DNA of 64,000 bases from Pomacea canaliculata (GCF_003073045.1 NC_037595.1:7491509-7555508), one strand, 5' to 3'. Positions 46,001 to 58,545 are shown, counted from the stretch's first letter. The notes: generated from the sequence alone by a model not told the origin. A program made the numbers and translations.

Positions 46001-48628
46001 AGGGGGTCCTGCCCGCCCCATGCCGAATCCCCAGCCTGCCACTGGGTGCCAGTCAGGGGGTCCTGCCCGCCCCATGCCGAATCCCCAGCCTGCCACTGGT
46101 GCCAGTCAGGGGGTCCTGCCCGCCCCATGCCGAATCCCCCAGCCTGCCACTGGGTGCCAGTCAGGGGTCCTGCCCGCCCCATGCCGAATCCCCCAGCTGC
46201 CACTGGGTGCCAGTCAGGGGTCCTGCCCGCCCCATGCCGAATCCCCAGCCTGCCACTGGGTGCCCAGGTCAGGGGTCCTGCCCGCCCATGCCGAATCCCC
46301 CAGCCTGCCACTGGGTGCCAGTCAGGGGTCCTGCCCGCCCCATGCGAATCCCCAGCCTGCCACTGGGTGCCAGTCAGGGGTCCTGCCCGCCCCATGCCGA
46401 TCCCCCAGCCTGCCCACTGGGTGCCAGTCAGGGGGTCCTGCCCGCCCATGCCGAATCCCCAGCCTGCCACTGGGTGCCAGTCAGGGGTCCTGCCCGCCCC
46501 ATGCCGAATCCCCAGCCTGCCACTGGGTGCCAGTCAGGGGTCCTGCCCGCCCCATGCCGAATCCCCAGCCTGCCACTGGGTGCAGTCAGGGGTCCTGCCC
46601 GCCCATGCCGAATCCCCCAGCCTGCCACTGGGTGCCAGTCAGGGGTCCTGCCCGCCCCATGCCGAATCCCCAGCCTGCCATGGGTGCCAGTCAGGGGGTC
46701 CTGCCGCCCCATGCCGAATCCCCAGCCTGCCACTGGGTGCCAGTCAGGGGGTCCTGCCCGCCCCATGCCGAATCCCCAGCCTGCCACTGGGTGCCCAGGT
46801 CAGGGTCCTGCCCGCCCATGCCGAATCCCCCAGCCTGCCACTGGGTGCCAGTCAGGGGTCCTGCCGCCCCATGCCGAATCCCCCAGCCTGCCACTGGGTG
46901 CCAGTCAGGGGTCCTGCCCGCCCCATGCCGAATCCCCCAGCCTGCCACTGGGTGCCAGTCAGGGGGTCCTGCCCGCCCCATGCCGAATCCCCAGCCTGCC
47001 ACTGGGTGCCAGTCAGGGGGTCCTGCCCGCCCCATGCCGAATCCCCCAGCCTGCCACTGGGTGCCAGTCAGGGGTCCTGCCCGCCCCATGCCGAATCCCC
47101 CAGCCTGCCACTGGGTGCCAGTCAGGGGGTCCTGCCCGCCCATGCCGAATCCCCCCAGCCTGCCACTGGTGCCAGTCAGGGGGTCCTGCCCGCCCCATGC
47201 CGAATCCCCCAGCCTGCCACTGGGTGCCAGTCAGGGGTCCTGCCCGCCCCATGCCGAATCCCCAGCCTGCCACTGGGTGCCAGTCAGGGGGTCCTGCCCG
47301 CCCATGCCGAATCCCCAGCCTGCCACTGGGTGCCAGTCAGGGGTCCTGCCCGCCCCATGCCGAATCCCCAGCCTGCCACTGGGTGCCAGTCAGGGGGTCC
47401 TGCCCGCCCATGCCGAATCCCCCAGCCTGCCACTGGGTGCCAGTCAGGGGTCCTGCCCGCCCCATGCCGAATCCCCCAGCCTGCCACTGGGTGCCAGTCA
47501 GGGGTCCTGCCCGCCCCATGCCGAATCCCCCAGCCTGCCACTGGTGCCAGTCAGGGGGTCCTGCCCGCCCATGCTGAATCCCCCAGCCTGCCACTGGGTG
47601 CCAGTCAGGGGGTCCTGCCCGCCCCATGCCGAATCCCCCAGCCTGCCACTGGGTGCCAGTCAGGGGGTCCTGCCCGCCCCATGCCGAATCCCCCAGCTGC
47701 CACTGGGTGCCAGTCAGGGGGTCCTGCCCGCCCCCATGCCGAATCCCCAGCCTGCCACTGGGTGCCAGTCAGGGGGTCCTGCCCGCCCATGCCGAATCCC
47801 CAGCCTGCCACTGGGTGCCAGTCAGGGGGTCCTGCCCGCCCCATGCCGAATCCCCCAGCCTGCCACTGGGTGCCAGTCAGGGGGTCCTGCCCGCCCCATG
47901 CCGAATCCCCCAGCCTGCCACTGGGTGCCAGTCAGGGGGTCCTGCCCGCCCCATGCCGAATCCCCCAGCCTGCCACTGGGTGCCAGTCAGGGGGTCCTGC
48001 CCGCCCCATGCCGAATCCCCCAGCCTGCCACTGGGTGCCAGTCAGGGGGTCCTGCCCGCCCCATGCCGAATCCCCCAGCCTGCCACTGGGTGCCAGTCAG
48101 GGGGTCCTGCCCGCCCCATGCCGAATCCCCCAGCCTGCCACTGGGTGCCAGTCAGGGGGTCCTGCCCGCCCCATGCCGAATCCCCAGCCTGCCACTGGGT
48201 GCCAGTCAGGGGTCCTGCCCGCCCCATGCCGAATCCCCCAGCCTGCCACTGGGTGCCAGTCAGGGGGTCCTGCCCGCCCCATGCCGAATCCCCCAGCCTG
48301 CCACTGGGTGCCAGTCAGGGGGTCCTGCCCCGCCCATGCCGAATCCCCAGCCTGCCACTGGGTGCCAGTCAGGGGTCCTGCCCGCCCCATGCCGAATCCC
48401 CCAGCCTGCCACTGGGTGCAGTCAGGGGGTCCTGCCCGCCCCATGCCGAATCCCCCAGCCTGCCACTGGGTGCCAGTCAGGGGGTCCTGCCCGCCCCATG
48501 CCGAATCCCCAGCCTGCCACTGGTGCCAGTCAGGGGTCCTGCCCGCCCCATGCGAATCCCCCAGCCTGCCACTGGGTGCCAGTCAGGGGGTCCTGCCCGC
48601 CCCATGCCGAATCCCCCAGCCTGCCACT
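43083..48628 (+). repeat. 55-bp GC-rich minisatellite, about 100 copies
   Basis: The unit contains CAGCCTGCCACTGGGTGCCA, then GTCAGGGGGTCCTGCCCGCC and CCATGCCGAATCC. The period is exactly 55 bp in the regular part (for example 47821, 47876, 47931). Copies differ almost only in the lengths of C and G runs (C3-C6, G3-G6) and in one- or two-base losses; these are dense from 43083 to about 47100 and rare around 47820-48180. No stop codon occurs in the plus-strand unit, so the long plus-strand frame of the preceding satellite continues through it. There is no conserved-repeat/unique-spacer alternation, so it is not CRISPR-like. Confidence 0.97.
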
Positions 48629-49023
48629 GACGTGGACAGAGCATGGGCATCAAGCCAGTGGATGCATTGAAAGAGATCCACCTCTCCACCAGGGATTCTA
48701 ACCAGGGGTACACGAACATGATTAAACTTGAAGGATGTGAAGCCACATGTCGACATAAGCCTTAGAAAAATACTTTACCTATGGGCAGCATGTAACGGCA
48801 GTGAGTTTACTTCTTACAATGAATCATTTATATTCGATACATTATTACAGCTTATGTTCTGGTAAAATAAAGGACTTGCAAACAAACCCTATTCCGTTTT
48901 TGTTTACTGTTGAAAGAAAATTTTTTATGGTGTTTCATCCTCATAAGGTTTTAGCAAAACAAAATCTTTTCATGTCTATTTAACTCGTGAGTTTGTCTCC
49001 CGTTTCTATCTTTTTATTCTTTC

Positions 49024-49113
49024 CGTGCGTGCTTGCGTGCGTGCGTGCGTGCGTGCGTGTGTTCGTGAGTGCGTTCGTGAGTGCGTTCGTGAGTGCGTAG
49101 GTGTGTGTGTGTT
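49024..49113. repeat. GCGT/GTTCGTGA microsatellite
   Basis: Seven GCGT units followed by three GTGCGTTCGTGA-type units and a GT run. Confidence 0.85.
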
Positions 49114-49354
49114 GTTATATACATGTATTACAATTAAGAACCTAGGTTGTCGGTAACGGTAAACCACCCACATGCTAGTAACCGACTCGATATCGTAAAA
49201 AGAAATTATTATAATTAATGACAACATTGTATCTGGTGTAAACATAACTTTATCTTTCAAAGGAAAAGCGTCAGAATAGAAACGGAAAGACTAGGAAGAC
49301 TAAATGAACAGAAAAAATCAACCCGTGAATCCTGCGTGATTTACTTGGAAACTA

Positions 49355-49450
49355 AACTTTTCCTCGGGATGCATTTTGCTAAAGATAACAAAAACAGACA
49401 AATTAAATAAACAATTCAAAACTGTGAGAAACCTGCAATTTTGTTTATAG
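49355..49450 (+). repeat. Dispersed repeat (partner at 36645-36740)
   Basis: Same order of words as the partner copy: CTAAAGATAACAAAAACAGA, CAAATTAAATAAACAATTCA, AAACTGTGAGAAACC. Unidentified element. Confidence 0.6.
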
Positions 49451-49677
49451 ATTTAATTCTTTCTATCTGTATCGAAAAAAACTTTGCGGATAACGTAACT
49501 ACCGAAACAAAAAAAATGGGAGATAACAAGCTCTACTTCTTTTGTGTGGCTTACCTCCCTTGGATTAGTTTATCCTTTGCAAGTTATTTAATAATAATGA
49601 TAATGGGAGCTTATTAACGCGCAGCATCACGACAAAGATAGATAGCAAATGGAAGATAGTGTAATGGAAGATAGTGC

Positions 49678-49831
49678 CAGTAGACAGTGAGGTACGTGTA
49701 GAGTCTGTAGACACAGTGAACAACATAAAGATGAGGTACAAGATAGCAGCCAGTAGACAGTGAGGTACTTGTAAACACAGTGAACAACATAAAGATGAGG
49801 TACAAGATAACAGCCAGTAAGCAGTGAAGTA
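49678..49831 (+). repeat. Short tandem duplication, units of 73 and 64 bp
   Basis: CAGTAGACAGTGAGGTAC to AAAGATGAGGTACAAGATA occurs at 49678-49750 and 49751-49814, followed by a partial third copy (CAGTAAGCAGTGAAGTA). The size difference comes from an insertion in the first copy. Confidence 0.85.
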
Positions 49832-49894
49832 TGTATAATACCAGTGGGCGCTGGTCCCCCCTGCCATCTGCCGGGGGCACGCCAGCCTCTAGGG

Positions 49895-50094
49895 CAGGGG
49901 TGGGCAATTAATTTTCCCAAGGGGCCGCATGAGAAATTGGGATGGTTCTAGAGGGCCGGACTAATATAGTTAACTCAGTTTTACCCAATACTACATTTAT
50001 AGTATATATACTGGCGGGCTGGCCAGCGGGCGGGCCGGTCAGAGACAGGAGGCGGGCCGGATCCGGCCCGCGGGCCGGCGTTTGCCCAGGTCTG
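49895..50094. mobile_element. Non-autonomous hAT DNA transposon (MITE), 200 bp
   Basis: The element starts CAGGGGTGGGCAA and ends TTGCCCAGGTCTG, imperfect terminal inverted repeats (10 of 13 match). It is flanked by a perfect 8-bp target duplication CTCTAGGG (49887-49894 and 50095-50102), the length and CTAG centre typical of hAT insertions. The interior is GC-rich with GGCCGGATCCGGCCCGCGGG near the right end and has no coding capacity. The intact duplication indicates a fairly recent, unrearranged insertion. Confidence 0.9.
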
Positions 50095-50724
50095 CTCTAG
50101 GGACTATAGGGTTCAGCATTTACAAAATCATAGTAAAGGGAAAGCTATGACACGCGAAAGCAGTCAATTATTAAAACTAGGGGTCATCAGCCTAAACTAC
50201 ACAGCAAAAATACGACGTAAGGGGCGCTAAAAGTAAGATGGTAGATGTTTTCTCTTTCAGCATCTTTTAATAATTATAATGCTGCACGAATTACCAATCT
50301 TAAGTCAAAACAAAGGTTTTAAAACTATGTCTCAGTCCATGTATTTATCGACAGCAAGATAACTTTTCATTCAAATGTCAAGGCTTTTCATGTATATATA
50401 TATGTACCAAAAAAAAAAAAAAAAAAAAATACAGCTCTTTGCTGTCTTTGTGTCTTGATGTTCATACGCATTAAAGCATAAAGTTATTGAAAATAGTGGT
50501 CATCAACCTAAATTACAAAGTAAAAATATCAGTTACAGGGCGATAAAAGTAAGAGAGAGTGTGAGTAAAACGTTTTCCGTTGTAGCCTCTCTTATAAATC
50601 TCTTTCTCTCTCACTCTGGGATAAAATCAGAAATATTGTTTAGCGGTTCGTGTGTCATCCCATGGACTAAACCCCCTCGCTACCCCTCCCCCTTCAAGTG
50701 TGACTGCGTGCGGTGCGTCAGATC

Positions 50725-50756
50725 AGAGACGTTAAATGACGTTATTTAACGTCTCT
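50725..50756. repeat. Perfect interrupted palindrome, 13-bp arms
   Basis: AGAGACGTTAAAT, a 6-bp spacer GACGTT, then ATTTAACGTCTCT. Could be a protein-binding palindrome or the remnant of a foldback element. Confidence 0.6.
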
Positions 50757-53700
50757 TGGCCTCGAACCTGAAACCTTCTAAAATGCAGACTGCACTAACT
50801 ACATATGCGTGGGTCAAACAATTAGTCCGGGACTATGCAAAAACTGATGTGTCACTGACAGTAACCATATTAAGCTCGCGTCACAGTATTTTCTCGGACT
50901 TCAGTGGGAGGGAAAAAAAAAACCTGCATGATTTTATATATATATCCAGATGTTTCCATGACGAGGGACAGTACTTTCTGTTCCCCTCCCCATTATTGTC
51001 CAGCTTTCTATCTATGCTAAAGCGATGTCTAAGGATGTCACAGTTCCTTATTAAAGTTTCCTTTAAGGTTTGGTTTGCATTTATCAAAATGCTATAGTAT
51101 ATTATACATTTATGTTATCTGTAGGTTAGCGTCGATAACAGAGGTACCTGGCCACCGAGGTTGATTTTTAAACTTGTTATTTGACTATCAGAAAATTTCA
51201 ATCCAGGTTATTCATTCTTGGCATTAGTGTAAAGGAAAGGAGGGAAACACTTGTACTCGTGTCCTCCCTTACAGCGTGTGTTCGGCAGGATTTTTCAGGG
51301 AAGAGGGAGATAAATCTTGCGGCCTGTCGGCCTCCATACACCACTCTCTTGTCTCCCTTCTTGTTTCCAATTTGGCCGCTCGGATCCGTGTCTTTCGCTC
51401 TCACATACCTTTGTTCTTCGTAGTCTTCTGCATAGTTATGCTTCTTTTCAAGCCACCTGTAACAGCTTAGAATGAAGAACATAAACATTAAAAATAAACA
51501 CTTTCCGGGGTAATTATAGCTAACAAACACAACCTACGATAGAACTCTATTCGAAAGGAATGTTCTAGCGTATTTGGTAGGGATGGGACAAAAAAATCGG
51601 AAGTTTTTTTTTCCCAATCACCGACCTTCCACCCTGAATAAATATACATTGCCACAGTTTACTTCATTTATAAAATTTATGGTGGTTTAATGGTATGTGT
51701 GCTGCATGCTTTTGTGTGTGTGTGCGTGCGCCGCGCTCTCCTGTTCAGTTATCTGTGGATCACAGATGATTCAAACTAGGAAATAAGAGAAGTCATACAA
51801 ACGCATCTTGTTACTGTTGTAGATCTTGTAGAGTTAGTGATGACTGTGCCTCTGACTGTGTCATTGTATTGTCATTAGAAGTAAGAGGAACCTGCTTCTC
51901 ATTTGTATAGCACAAAGTTTCATCAGCCAAGGAATAACGCTCACTGTCGTATTATAATTCACACAGGTACCAGAAACCTAGCTCCAGTCCTTGACTCCCA
52001 TTCCATGGCTCCATTTCTTCTTCCTCATCACCCAGATCATCTACAACGGTCGCTATGGTGACAGCGGCGAAGGTGGCGGTACCGCCTGCTCCTCTGGTAG
52101 CTTGTTGCGGCATTGGCGGGGATACGTGTCAGTGCCATGAACATCGTCTCCCCTTTAATTCTCTGTTACATTGTTGTCGCTATCATCTTTCATTTACATC
52201 TTTCATTGAGACATGTAAGCCTTGTTGTTTTCCTCCTTCCCACCCATCCCACACCCACTGAACTGGCCTTGAGAAAGCCTCCCAGGATATCATTCAACTC
52301 TGACACGAGGAGACGCTGTAACAGATGTGTGTACAGTCGTACATAACATCCAGACACGTTTTGAGCGAAGGTATAAAACATTTTCCTGTAAAAGTTACTC
52401 AGAAAAATAAAACTAGTGCGAAAGCTATGGCTACTTTGTTGACACTCACTGATTAACAAGCGGCCAGCGCTTTATTTAGAATCGAGCCACTGCAAGAGTC
52501 GGTCACCCAAGACCAAAGTTAGACATTTCTAGAACCTTCAGAAGCATAGGAACAGAGGAGTGTGTGTGTGTGTGTGTGTGATGAAAATTAAAAAGCTGTC
52601 GCCGTCTACGACAACGACGACAGCGTGGGATCTCAGAGAAAAGGGTGGAATATTATTATATATTACATTTAGAATAGGTATTCTCCGAGTGAATGTAAGT
52701 GGTTCACCGTAACTAGGCCATGGAAAGTGGAAAGAGGAATTCGCTCCACAGCCTTTGCCTTCTGTCATTCGTCAGAGACTTTTTTTCTGCTGGGTGGGGA
52801 GAGAGTACTATTTTTAGTTTAAAAGTCTTATCTGAAGGTAAATGTTCCAGTGTGACTGACTGTCACTTTTCTGTACTGCTGACTGCCAAGTTGACCTTTG
52901 CTTACGTCAATGACCTCGCGAGGAAACATTTCTTTATGTCGATGTGTGCATTTCGATTCCAGGTACCTCCCCAACTCCTCTTTCTTCCCCCAACTCTCCC
53001 TCTTGATTCAAATTTTCGCCAAACGTAAGTATTCTCTTTAATGAAAGAAAGTTTAGTCTTGTATGGAAGTCCGTGAATGACAAAATTGTTGAAATTTGCG
53101 GACAGGCAAGATCGAAAAATTTTCAAATGATTTCAAGACAGGGTGGACACAGAATCCCGACTGGGTACTGTGAGAGGATTTAACTAAAGGGTGTAATTAA
53201 TGGAGGTGTTGACGGGTTGCACAGTTTAGACGAAAGAGGGAGAATTTAGAGAATATTAATGGAGTGACATGGGAGTTAAATGAGAGGGTGTACACCCCGG
53301 GGTGACGACGGGCAAGATGCAAAACTCATTGCCAGGTTGTGCATGAGGAAAGTGTAATGAATGGTCCACTAAGACATACAGTACGGGGAATAATTGAAGA
53401 AATAAAGAAACAAGGATAATAACCTGTGCAAAATGTTGGTATTAAGAAAAAAAAACCCGCGCCATTAATTAAATTACGATAAAATCACTATCAGAGGCCT
53501 CAACGCTGGGTGAATACCATACCTACACCTGTTCTCGAGGTCCACCTCTACAAACATCCCTGTGTACAGACAGAAGTCGACGATACAAGGCATTAGACTA
53601 GGGATGGATCGGGTTTATGTTGTCATGGCATCAGCTGATGGTAGATTAGGAAACATTTTAATGCGACATATTGCGACCTCACGATGTTGACCTTTTTTCT

Positions 53701-54803
53701 GTGCAGGCTGACAGAGTTGCTTTGTTCTCCTGCCACTCTTCTATTTTCATGTGCAGTGTCTTTGTTTATTTGTACCCATAAGTTTATTTTAGTTACATGT
53801 CGTATTTGTTATCTCAAGCTTTCCTTTGTTATTAGTTTACGAAGTGTTGAAGAATGCATTAATAAGGCCAAACCATCATATCTTCAGACCCAAATAATTA
53901 ATTGAACCTCCTCCACAAAGCTTTTTGACATCTGCAGTCGAATGACTTTTTTTTCTATTTCGGCGACTTCAGGTTGCCATATTAAAGACGCATTCAATCA
54001 TGCTCCGAACTCTCGAACCTCGACCGGAGAAATTGTTGGGTGACACCAGACCGGAGCGCTGGCTGGCTCGCCGACAAAAGCGGGTATTAATGACACAAGG
54101 TGGTGCATGCTGATAGCACACGATCGGCAGCTGGTCACGTGACGAATACTCTTTGGAGGATTGCCTTGATACCCGACTTGACTGCCCTGGGAGGAAACTC
54201 TGCAAGAAGGCCAGCGGGTGCACAGATAGGAGGGTAGCTTGCTCCCAGACAAGTCACGTTTCGTGTTTGGTCGACCTCGGAACCCAGCTAGCGGTGTTTG
54301 AGCATGTTCCGCTTGACTGCCCATCGTGGTGCTCTTTCACACAGTCTTGAACCCATGTAAAGCAAGCTTGTCACAAGCTGTGTTACTGTGTCTTCAGATT
54401 GGACAATTCAGTCGAGACCACTACTTGGACACAAGGCGGTCAGCTCGCCCGTGCCGTGAGCGGGTCTGTGGGATTGATCGTCGTCATCAAAGAAGTGTGG
54501 CGGTGTTTACCTGTGGCATTACACGACCGTCACGGTTCAGCGTGCTACGGGCACGCACACACTCACCGGCACGCGCACAGTCGGCGCATTTTCTGTTCCT
54601 TCAAAACAACGAGGAGAAACTCCGCCAGGGAATGGTGAGGACAACCTTTCTTGATCTTACTGTCAGAACGTTGCTTAAGTCGGAATGTTACAGTCACTAA
54701 CAAGAAAATCTCGTGATGAACCACCCTCCCCTAATTCTGTAGGTATAGTCATGTAGATGTAATCATACACACCTACACATACAAACATGTGAGTACACAC
54801 GCA

Positions 54804-54888
54804 TACACAAAACTCTTATTCATACTCTCTCTCTCTCTCATTGCGTGTGTGAAAGAGTGTGTGTGTGTGTGAATAAGAGTTTTGTGTA
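54804..54888. repeat. Perfect inverted repeat, 19-bp arms
   Basis: TACACAAAACTCTTATTCA (54804-54822) and its exact reverse complement (54870-54888) flank a 47-bp centre of CT and GT dinucleotides, which can partly pair as well. A transcript would fold into a long hairpin. Confidence 0.7.
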
Positions 54889-55057
54889 CACACGTAGGAA
54901 CTTCTTTTCTGCCAACAGCTTCACGTAATCGTCATCGATCATTATTAATTCTGCTGCTGTATCCACTCAACGCAATTGCAGGGCTGACGGCATAATAGTT
55001 TGTAGAGGGAAATCGTGAATGGGAACATTTCTCTTAATAAGGGTTTGATTTCTGAGA

Positions 55058-55089
<32 letters not shown>

Positions 55090-55112
55090 GGAGGAGGAGG
55101 AGGAGGAGGAGG
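55058..55112. repeat. (GAT)n / (GAG)n microsatellite
   Basis: About ten GAT units pass into about eight GAG units. Confidence 0.95.
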
Positions 55113-56524
55113 CTTATATACGTGTTTCTTGAGAACGGAAGAGGATTATTCACCAACATTTGGGGAAATGATATCTTGCACTGCCTCATTAAAAATGTCC
55201 ACCCTACTAGACCTTTGAGCCAACACGAGTAAAGGTAGAGGTAGTCCGTGAGATTACAGGATCCCAATGCACCAGCCAACCCTGTGTACGAGTAATGCGT
55301 CCTAATGCGGGTGTAGTGCTTCTGACGAGCGTCTGCCGTCTGTGATAACGACACCAAGGACAGCGACGATGACCTGCGCGCCCCTTACAAACACCTGAGT
55401 ATCAGTGATAATCTAGAAAGCAAACAGTTTCCCGTTGTTACACTTATATTAGTCTTCTCTTACTCATACGCCTACCGCTACGCTTACAATCGGGCTTTGC
55501 TTTCTGTGTGACGGTGAGCAGACGACACTCATCTTACTCTTTCCTTTGTTTATTTTGTCAGACAGCATGAATTATTTACTCGCTTGTTTGCTGTCATCAA
55601 TTATAAAATAAAAAATAATTGTAAAAATAGTGCCAAGGTCTCTAGGGCGAGAACTACTTTCACGGGACGGAACTAAATTCGTGCGAGGGGGATGGTTCAC
55701 TGCTGCCTCCTCCCACTCCCCCTTCCTCCAGCCCCCCTTACAGTCAAGTGTGGGGCTAAAATATCTCCGCTCGATACAACTCATTGGTTTCTAGCGTCCG
55801 AACTATTTTCCGTTCGCGGAAAGTGGAGTAAACATTTACTGAAGTGCGCCTCTTCGCACCACCTCTCCCCTCCCCCCTTTTTCAAGTGCAGGACTTAGAA
55901 ATGTTTGAACATGTCAAGTCACGTGACAACACCTCGTCTTCCTTTCACAAACTGTACAATGCTGTTGTCATAAACTCCATTGGGTCATAGACAACAAAGT
56001 CTGGGCTGTGTGGATTATTGTAATATTTCACACGAGCGTCTCCTCAAGTTATTGTATCAACCACGCAACTCCATGATCGGGGTGGCATCGGGTTCCAGGG
56101 TGGACTAGGTCGGTGGTTACCGTAGCTTTTGATGGTGATTGGATATAAACTATCAACAGTCAATGGTCAGCTAGATGTGTGTTAGAAGACGAACAGACAG
56201 ACGGACGAACAGATGGACGGACGGACGGACAGATGAGAAAGATTGATACAAAGTCTCAAGTTCTGATTTGTTGTGGCATTTCTCAGTGTGAGCTCGTAAC
56301 AAGGGAGCACGGGAATGATATTTGAACACAAGGCAAAGATCACCGTTGCTGTATATAAACAACCTTTGCGCTAGACAAAGATTGAACCCGTCAGTTCACA
56401 GGTCAAGACTGTTGCTAAAACTGGGGATATTAATGTTCCCCATTCGCTCAATGAGGTAAACTGTTGTTGTTCTTCTCCTGCCACCCATTTAAAGTACTCT
56501 TAGAACATTTTTGTCAGTGTTCAA

Positions 56525-56640
56525 ACACCCGCTTGTTACCACTACAGTACAAATCGTAAGGTGCTGAGTTCAGATCCCGTCTATGGCCACTCTCTCTGGA
56601 AGTATTCTGGCCCACCCATCGGTGGTTTGTTTTCTTCGGT
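56525..56640 (+). repeat. Possible tRNA-derived SINE fragment
   Basis: The part AATCGTAAGGTGCTGAGTTC then AGATCCCGTCTATGGCC resembles the anticodon-arm-to-B-box half of tRNA-derived SINEs. The B-box match (GTTCAGATC) has one mismatch and no clear A box or terminal repeat was found. Confidence 0.3.
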
Positions 56641-58426
56641 ATTTCGAATTCCTACAGACTTCGTCAGTCTCGTCACAAGGAGGAACATTTTCTCATTAAA
56701 CCAAGCAACCAAAAAGAAACACTAGGAAGGCGTTCAGATGAAAACAAAAGACATTAGGAAACCTGTAAATAACAGTAATGAGGGTGTCACTGATGAAGAA
56801 TCGTAGTAGCTTGCTTCCAGGATTCGTTTAGTTCGGGTACATAAATGTAGTATGAATACCCTCTCAACATTCCCCCATCCCACGAGTTGTGTTCCTGTTG
56901 GCGAAGACCGTCGTCAGCTGAGCGAGAGGTCGTATGTCCTTTCCATACATATAAGTATCCATAAACCTCATAGGGTCACATGACTTATGGTCAGTTTAAT
57001 GATGGAGGAGGATACCCGCATGTCGGTGCAGCCTGGCGTTGGTGGTGTTCTGTCAAGTGTGTTTGTTGTGGTCATTACCGCCCCACTAATAACCCAGGAT
57101 CGATGGTCTTTGGATCGATGCCCACCTGATAATCGGTCACGTGACTGACACGGTGCATTAGTGACACTAACTCCGCTGCTGGTTCTTCAGGGTGGTGTAC
57201 AGGACACCAGGAATGGTTCTTTGTCACACACAATGTGTTTTTTCTCTCCCCACGTGCTAGCTAAATATTTTGTGTTTCTTTCCGTTTTCTTTCTATTCTC
57301 TTTCATTTTATTTTCTGTTTTCTCTTTCTCGTATTCTCCTTTTCTTGGATTCTCGCGCACACACACACACGAACGTACACACATATCTATATACTCTCTC
57401 TCACACACACATATGCCATGATTTGTTGCCTGTTTCATTAGATATTCCTCTCTACCCAGACCTGGCCTAGCTGGCTCCATTCAAGAGGGTTTCCTTATCG
57501 AAATATTGATGTCTTTTAAATTGTATTTTCTCCCTCTATCTAAGAAGCGTAGATTCGCTAAACCCATGGATATACCCGTGATAACAAGCGACTTCGCCAT
57601 CTACCCACCAAACCTACCGACGAGCAAACATTACTCATTCACACCTGTCACCCTGCAAAGTCTTCCACCCAGACTTTCTCTACCTGCCTGGCCTGCAAGT
57701 CATGCAAGCCGTGCAAAATAAATTAAAGCTTTGGAATTATGTCTGTGATTTTTTAAAAATATTTTGAAATGTGATAAAAAAATGTGTACACTTCTCACAC
57801 TGTTCCATCTCTTGTTAGCCTTTGATCTTTCTGGTTATTATATCTTTCCTCTTGACGTCGGGTACATACATGGGTAGAAGCAGTTGTGGACATGCAGTGT
57901 TTTCATTGCTCTTTCCCTCTGTGTGTGTGCGAGTGAAAGAAAGAAAGAGAGAAGGAGACATCCAGTGAGAGGAACTCACACACCACCTCTTGCACTCCAA
58001 TGTAAGCACGTACAACGGTCTGTCTTATCTCGGGTGTGGGCGAGAAGGTCAGGAGGGTTAATCCTGTCGTCAGGACGAATGAAGGTTTAAACTGAGCTCC
58101 TTGCCGGGTGCCAGTACTGGGGACTACCAGACGAGTAGCGGGTGGCTCCCCCCAAACACCCGTCAATCAAACGAACTCATAACCGCCGGACTAGTCCGAT
58201 AGCTTGGACAACAACGACCACTCGACAGTCGCCGCTGTCGTCGGGGAATGGTGGTGATGTATGAGCACATATTGTGCATCAGACATTAGATGAAAGATCC
58301 TTTGATCGTTTCCCTTCCCCACCCGGGCTTTCTCAACTCTTCTTGGGACCGCTTTCTGTTAGCACCCGGAGAAAAAGAACCGTCGGGTAGGGACGCTAGG
58401 GAAGAGGTAAACATGAATAAAAGTGG

Positions 58427-58463
58427 TGATGATGATGATGATGATGATGATGGTGATGATGAC
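58427..58463. repeat. (GAT)n microsatellite
   Basis: About ten GAT units with one interruption. Confidence 0.9.
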
Positions 58464-58545
58464 TAGAACAAAAGACATTCTTACAAATGTTGGTATAAAG
58501 GAAATTATGGTTAAAGGTTGTAACTGTTATGTTTTTTATCCCTAG

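Larger units (their letters stand above)
48629..58545. other. Intergenic region between satellite block and TMEM272-like gene
   Basis: No gene recognised in nearly 10 kb. It contains a GCGT microsatellite, a dispersed repeat, a tandem repeat of 64-73 bp, a hAT MITE, two perfect interrupted palindromes, and several microsatellites. The missing first exon or exons of the TMEM272-like gene should lie in its right part. Frames such as 54326-54700 (plus) have no known motif. Confidence 0.5.

Noticed and set aside
43083-48628. CRISPR-like array
   Set aside because: The whole 55-bp unit repeats without unique spacers, and the genome is animal.
39824-48701. Very long open frames on both strands (up to 2925 codons)
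   Set aside because: They are translations of stop-free 7-bp and 55-bp tandem units in every phase; no domain, no non-repetitive sequence and no gene structure.
57080-57135. B-box-like GGATCGATGCCC, possible SINE or tRNA
   Set aside because: No A box at the right distance and no cloverleaf could be drawn.
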